Below the pieces are notes generated by a model. The model was not told the DNA's origin and did not search any database. It was given only the letters and a program-made list of their open reading frames with translations. A stretch of 64,000 nt of DNA, taken from Phragmites australis (Eukaryota; Streptophyta; Magnoliopsida; Poales; Poaceae). Location of the stretch: the NCBI RefSeq assembly GCF_958298935.1, contig NC_084936.1, positions 1,805,501 through 1,869,500 of the forward strand. The letters are read 5' to 3'. Positions 59,901 to 64,000 of this stretch are shown here, in pieces. Positions within the stretch are counted from its first letter, which is position 1. Each line of letters starts with the position of its first letter. Made by a program: the position numbers and the translations under genes.

Positions 59901-60981
59901 ACTTTGACATAGCTCCCTATCAATCCATATGGAAAAGCTAAGAAAATGGCAGAGGACATCATATTGGATTTCTCGAAGAGAACAGACATGGCTGTCATGA
60001 TTTTAAGGTAAATTGTTTCTCTACTTGCATAGGCTAGGACCTGAGTATCTGAACATTTCTGTACAGAAATTGATTTGAATTGACATATCGACTTATGTGC
60101 CAGATATTTCAATGTTATTGGATCTGACCCTGAGGGAAGATTAGGTGAAGCTCCTAGGCCAGAACTACGAGAGCATGGTCGGATATCTGGGGCATGCTTT
60201 GATGCAGCATTAGGAGTCATTCCAGGATTAAAGGTACTTTTCCCTTATACTTTGTTTATAACAATATCTGTAAAATAAAGCACAATTTAATCTACTTCCG
60301 CGTGTTAAGCTGTGCATGTAGCACTTGATATGCATGATTTTTTTTGTAGGTTAAAGGAACAGATTATCCTACAGCTGACGGGACCTGCATAAGAGACTAC
60401 ATTGATGTCACAGATCTAGTTGATGCTCATGTGAAAGCACTCAACAAGGCAGAGACTGGAAAAGTTGGCATTTACAATGTTGGGACCGGAAGAGGTTTGA
60501 CATTGCGAGATTTCTTTATTCACTTGAATGCTGTGAATTATTTACTCATACATGGAGAGTTGTATCCAACGCAGCTTTTAATAAATATTTTTCTTAATTT
60601 ACATGAAAAATCTGCATAAATGTTAATCGTATTTTTTGCATCAAACTGGAAGAGTTACTGAAGTTTTCGTATCAGATCATCTCTGAAGTAATCTCTTGTG
60701 TTCCATGTGCCGTCAGCACCACTTTACTATGGTATTTGTATGCCTTTTCTTCAGGTCGTTCAGTTAAGGAGTTTGTGGATGCCTGCAAGAAGGCAACTGG
60801 AGTTGACATCAAAATTGAGTACCTCAGCAGAAGGCCAGGAGACTATGCCGAAGTATACAGTGACCCAACAAAGATCAACAAGGAGCTCAACTGGACTGCT
60901 CAACATACCAACCTCAAGGAGAGCCTGTCAGTTGCATGGAGGTGGCAAAAGTCGCATCCACGCGGTTATGGGACAAACTAA
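56937..60981 (+). CDS. UXE: UDP-arabinose 4-epimerase (UDP-xylose 4-epimerase)
   Basis: Ten exons (56937-56976, 57842-57966, 58654-58767, 58855-58962, 59052-59143, 59545-59686, 59913-60007, 60104-60233, 60350-60494, 60755-60981) join in phase to 405 residues. The enzyme interconverts UDP-xylose and UDP-L-arabinopyranose in the Golgi for arabinose-containing wall polymers (MUR4 family). Visible: short cytosolic N-terminus ([14 protein letters not shown]), one transmembrane anchor (about 30-44, [15 protein letters not shown]), NAD-binding GGAGYIGS (70-77), substrate loop SSTCATYGE with Ser188/Thr189 region, catalytic YGKAK (Tyr213, Lys217), and [17 protein letters not shown]. Length and motifs are those of an active short-chain dehydrogenase. 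Read-through of intron 9 would give a premature stop, so the acceptor CTTCAG at 60754 is needed. GT-AG sites throughout. Confidence 0.97.
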
Positions 60982-61840
60982 ATATAGCCTGCTGATCAAT
61001 AATTTCACCGAATTGTTGATACATATTGATTCTTTAGTTAGTGATATAGGATCTTGCTATGATACTCCTCTCAAAGTCACTTGTTTGTTACATTTTTATC
61101 ACCCTCCCTCTTTTCATTTTCAAAGGCTTGTTGGTTTTTTTTTTTTTAGCAAAGACATAAACAGTGATCTGGATATGCTGGAAATCCTGGAAGCATTCCT
61201 GTAAGAGCAAATTTGATTGTTTCTGACACGAATTGTTGATAAAAATTGTACATTTCTTCAGCCAGTCCGAGCTGCAAGGTTGTTTGACTGAATTGGGTTA
61301 CAGAAAACCTGATGTGTCCTGTGATCGTTAGAAATGCTCTTCATGGTTTTTGTGCTGTGATGCCACGAAAATGCAATGTAGAGATGTACAGAGGAAGTTG
61401 GATCTTCAACAAATTTACCCATTTTCCATATCCTTTCCTGTGACACTTCATGTGGTATGCATTTGCCGCTTGCTGAGCAAGCATGTTTATTCATGTGGTA
61501 TGCATTTGCCGCTTGCTGGGCAAGCATGTTTAGGTTGTTAACATAAACAATTACTAGTGTACTTTAAGTTTTCCAGCTGATCCGCGATGAATGAGGCTGA
61601 GCTGATTTTGAGGTTTGTTTGGTCTACGTTTACCTTCTGTTTGAAGATATCCTAGGAGAGGATTTGCATGAATTTTAACTACTAGATATTTCCTTAGTAC
61701 AGAATTTCATCAGCTGTTATGGAGCATGAACTGCATGGGCAACCAACCGTCTGACTAAACATTGAAAGTACAAACTAATGGTCCAATGATGTTCTTTTTT
61801 TATAAAAAAATTGTACAGATCAACAACCTTCACTCCTGCT
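60982..61840 (+). other. 3' UTR and downstream spacer of the epimerase
   Basis: Likely 3' UTR to somewhere past 61250; no other gene seen. Confidence 0.45.
61447..61532. repeat. 43-bp tandem duplication
   Basis: Two nearly identical copies (starts 61447 and 61490) containing GGTATGCATTTGCCGCTTGC; they differ mainly at GAGCAAG versus GGGCAAG. Located downstream of the epimerase. Confidence 0.9.
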
Positions 61841-61845
61841 AGAAC

Positions 61846-62111
61846 GGACCCGGATCCTCTGCCTTAATTGTGATTAATGCAGAGAATCACTGTGTGAACA
61901 GTGTAACGAGTCAGCAGCTACAGTATCCTACATTAATTAATATTACTGTAGTAAGTACTGTAGCAACCGCAATGTGGCATACTGTAGCAACACATTTTAC
62001 TGTCCATGGGTTACTGTAGCTACAGATATGGACTCTCCTTTTTTATCGGACGGTGTATGTTCACCTTAATATAGAGGACCGTAGCCTCTCCAATGCAGAG
62101 GATCTCAGTCC
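61846..62111. mobile_element. Mutator-type MITE, 266 bp, with 9-bp target-site duplication
   Basis: Begins GGACCCGGATCCTCTGCC and ends, inverted, GGACTGAGATCCTCTGC. The 9-bp duplication TGCTAGAAC flanks it at 61837-61845 and 62112-62120, as expected for the Mutator superfamily. Inside, the word ACTGTAG recurs at least five times in both orientations. No coding capacity. Confidence 0.85.
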
Positions 62112-62139
62112 TGCTAGAACTGCATTAAACTTGTTGCAA

Positions 62140-62990
62140 TCATCTATGCGAGGAGGTGATATCTTAAAGAGGGGTGAATTAGGATATTTAGAAATTAATA
62201 TTTTTAAAAACTTTATAAGATAAATCTATCTTAATTTCTATCTAAATATACTCTAGATTTATCTAGTGTGTCTACTTTACCACTCAAAAAGGATTATAAA
62301 CTACACTAGTAAGATAAATTGTAAATATGTAAATGCAGAAATGTAAATAAGGTAGAGAGATAAACTTAGCATAAATAATTTTTATCCCGTGGTATCGGTA
62401 GCACACAAGTCACCCTTAGTCCACGTTGGAGCTCCACAAAGGATATGATCTCGATCATCAAGTCTCTTCCGGTCAAGGCTCTTGAGCTACGAAGTCACCA
62501 AGACAATGAGCCACTAAGACGAGGTCTCACTACTAACCTCTCTTTCCGGTCACTTGTGTATCATTTTCACTTCAGAACTTTAGTCACAAAGACAAGGGTC
62601 TCCGTGTCCCCGTACAATCTTCTTGCCGCCACTCCACACCAAGTCGGAGGGTCAACAAGTTATCAGCGAGTCACAAAAACTCCAAGACACCGACGTACCT
62701 CTCAGTACATGGTTGGATCACTCCTTGATCCACTTTCTAGGTTGCAGCACCTAGCAACACTTCTCTCTAGACCTATAAGCATTAATCATTCTCTAATAGT
62801 GTGCTTAATCGCATTGGATGAACACTTTAAGCACTTTGGTGGTTTGGATGTCTTCTTAATTGTATATGAGATTCTCTGGACTCCAGCAGCATATCACACC
62901 ATCAAATAACTGAGTGGAGGGGTATTTATAGCTCAGACTTGCCAACTAACTGTTTTTCCAACTAACTCAGAAAATTTGTTAATATCAGAT
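62140..62990. repeat. Dispersed repeat, family copy 2 (LTR-like)
   Basis: Diverged relative of 3480-4570, with GGGGTGAATTAGGATA, the AAGATAAATCTATCTTAAT block and the TTAGTCCACGTTGGAGCT block in the same order. The 154-residue open frame at 62445-62909 lies in it and has no domain. Confidence 0.6.
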
Positions 62991-63058
62991 GATCCGGTGA
63001 GAATAATAGTACTAACACTAGATCATTCGGTGAGTACATCTTCAGAAACTAGCCGTTG

Positions 63059-64000
63059 TGTCGGTGTATCAAGAACCAGGGGTCCCTGAGTCCCGAGACC
63101 GGGCCGGCCATCCGCCACGCGTCACCATCCCGCGAGGTCCGCCCCGCGAGATAAGAAGAAGCTAAAGTCCCGGGAGAAGGTGCTCGGGGCCGCCGCCTCT
63201 GGTTCCTGAGCACCCCAGTTCCCCGATGATCCGCGGAGTCCAAGTACCGGGAAGGAAGTGCTCGGGAGAGAGTGCTCGGGGCTGCACGTGGCAGCCCCCG
63301 AGGACTCGGTTCCCCGAAGTTTTCCCCCAGTGCTCGGGAGAGAGTGCTCGGGGCTGCACGTGGCAGCCCCCGAGGACTCGGTTCCCCGAAAGTTTTTCCC
63401 CAGTGCTCGGGAGAGAGTGCTCGGGGCTGCACGTGGCAGCCCCCGAGGACTCGGTTCCCCGAAGGTTTCCCTCAGTGCTCAGGAAAGAGTGCTCGGGGCT
63501 GCACGTGGTAGCCCCCGAGGACTCGGTTCCCCGAAGGTTTCCCCAGTGCTCGGGAGAGAGTGCTCGGGGCTGCACGTGGCAGCCCCCGAGGACTCGGTTC
63601 CCCGAAGGTTCGCGCAAGATCGTCCGACGACCCGAAGGGTCCCGTCGTCGGGGTGTCAACCAGTCAAAGGCCCAATGCCGCATTTAATAGGCACGCGCGG
63701 CCCGACATCCTGACATCCTGACAATCTCAGCTGCCCACGCCCTAGTGTCAGACCCTGCCATGCTCTGGCAGGGGGGCGTGGGTCCATTAAATACACGGGT
63801 CCAGTCCGGTTTCACCCAGGTGCCTCAGGATAACATTGCCAGAATCGAAGCACTCCGCCTGCCACCCTGCCCCGGCAGAAGTGCAAGACAGGGTGGGCGC
63901 ACCGGGCACCTCTGCGGCTGCCCGGTGGGCCCTCTTAATGGCGCCGGAGGACCTCCGCAGTGGCGGGTGGTCGGATGCACGCCGCAATTTTCCACCGCCC
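63059..64000 (+). mobile_element. LTR of a large gypsy-type retrotransposon, truncated by the window edge
   Basis: Starts TGTCGGTGTATCAAGAACC at 63059, a TG LTR start followed by the CCTGAGTCCCGAG-type text common in grass gypsy LTRs. The body is GC-rich and continues past 64000. A short duplication of GACATCCT lies at about 63703-63719. Open frames on both strands are produced by the tandem repeats inside. Confidence 0.7.
63257..63612. repeat. Five ~72-bp tandem units inside the LTR
   Basis: AGTGCTCGGGGCTGCACGTG recurs at about 63271, 63343, 63416, 63488 and 63559 (periods 72, 73, 72, 71). Each unit contains the palindromic CTGCACGTGGCAG core and CCGAGGACTCGG. Confidence 0.95.

Noticed and set aside
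62445..62909. 154-residue frame in the dispersed repeat
   Set aside because: Not conserved in the related copy near 3.5-4.5 kb; no domain.
63257..63612. CRISPR-like repeat array
   Set aside because: Units are contiguous tandem copies without unique spacers, inside a plant LTR.
63049..63713. Long repetitive open frames on both strands (127-173 residues)
   Set aside because: Produced by the 72-bp tandem units, whose period is mostly a multiple of three; non-coding LTR.

Overview
This is nuclear DNA from a flowering plant, almost certainly a grass (Poaceae). The genes have many short GT-AG introns, coding first exons are GC-rich against AT-rich introns and spacers, and the spacers are filled with grass-type LTR retrotransposons, CACTA/hAT-like DNA transposons and MITEs. 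The LTR at the right edge and the N-terminus of the UDP-arabinose epimerase look grass-like to me, possibly PACMAD clade; I cannot name the species.

Layout, left to right. 1-1.65 kb: CACTA-type transposon remnant with a transposase-associated domain and a 160-bp tandem repeat. 1.65-5.65 kb: repeat-rich spacer. 6.1-8.9 kb (+): a four-exon DUF3537 (gustatory-receptor-like, seven-TM) gene. 9.9-16.5 kb (-): a ten-exon actin-related protein 3 gene, tail-to-tail with the former. 16.5-20.9 kb: GC-rich anonymous DNA and LTR-like debris. 20.9-23.2 kb (-): an intronless subtilisin-like protease. 24.1-25.0 kb: Ty1/copia remnant. 25-30.4 kb: AT-rich transposon desert holding an hAT-like element, two elements set inside (TA)n microsatellites, and a Ty3/gypsy-type LTR remnant. 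30.6-32.9 kb: a head-to-head pair of MATH-BTB genes with a ~316-bp shared promoter. 33.3-33.8 kb: a broken duplicate of the subtilase 3' end. 34.3-38.0 kb (-): a cysteine-rich zinc-finger gene carrying an in-frame stop and a frameshift. 39.8-46.0 kb (-): a seven-exon CHUP1/IPGA1-like gene whose fifth intron holds a complete non-autonomous LTR retrotransposon with target-site duplications. 48-53.3 kb: nested retrotransposons with a Ty3/gypsy RT fragment. 56.9-61.0 kb (+): a ten-exon UDP-arabinose 4-epimerase. 61.8-62.1 kb: a Mutator-type MITE with a 9-bp target-site duplication. 63.06 kb to the end: an LTR with five ~72-bp tandem units.

The genes do not form one pathway. ARP3 (actin nucleation) and the CHUP1-like protein are both cytoskeletal, the epimerase supplies arabinose for the cell wall, MATH-BTB proteins are CUL3 ubiquitin-ligase adaptors, and the subtilase is secreted. 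I derived exon boundaries by hand from splice sites and from continuity of reading phase; every intron of the four intron-containing genes keeps phase. I saw no convincing tRNA, rRNA, CRISPR or previously undescribed multi-gene system. The most unusual items are the microsatellite-embedded elements with seven GC-rich palindromes, the LTR element with gene-like internal sequence, the doubly damaged zinc-finger gene, and the divergent ARP3.
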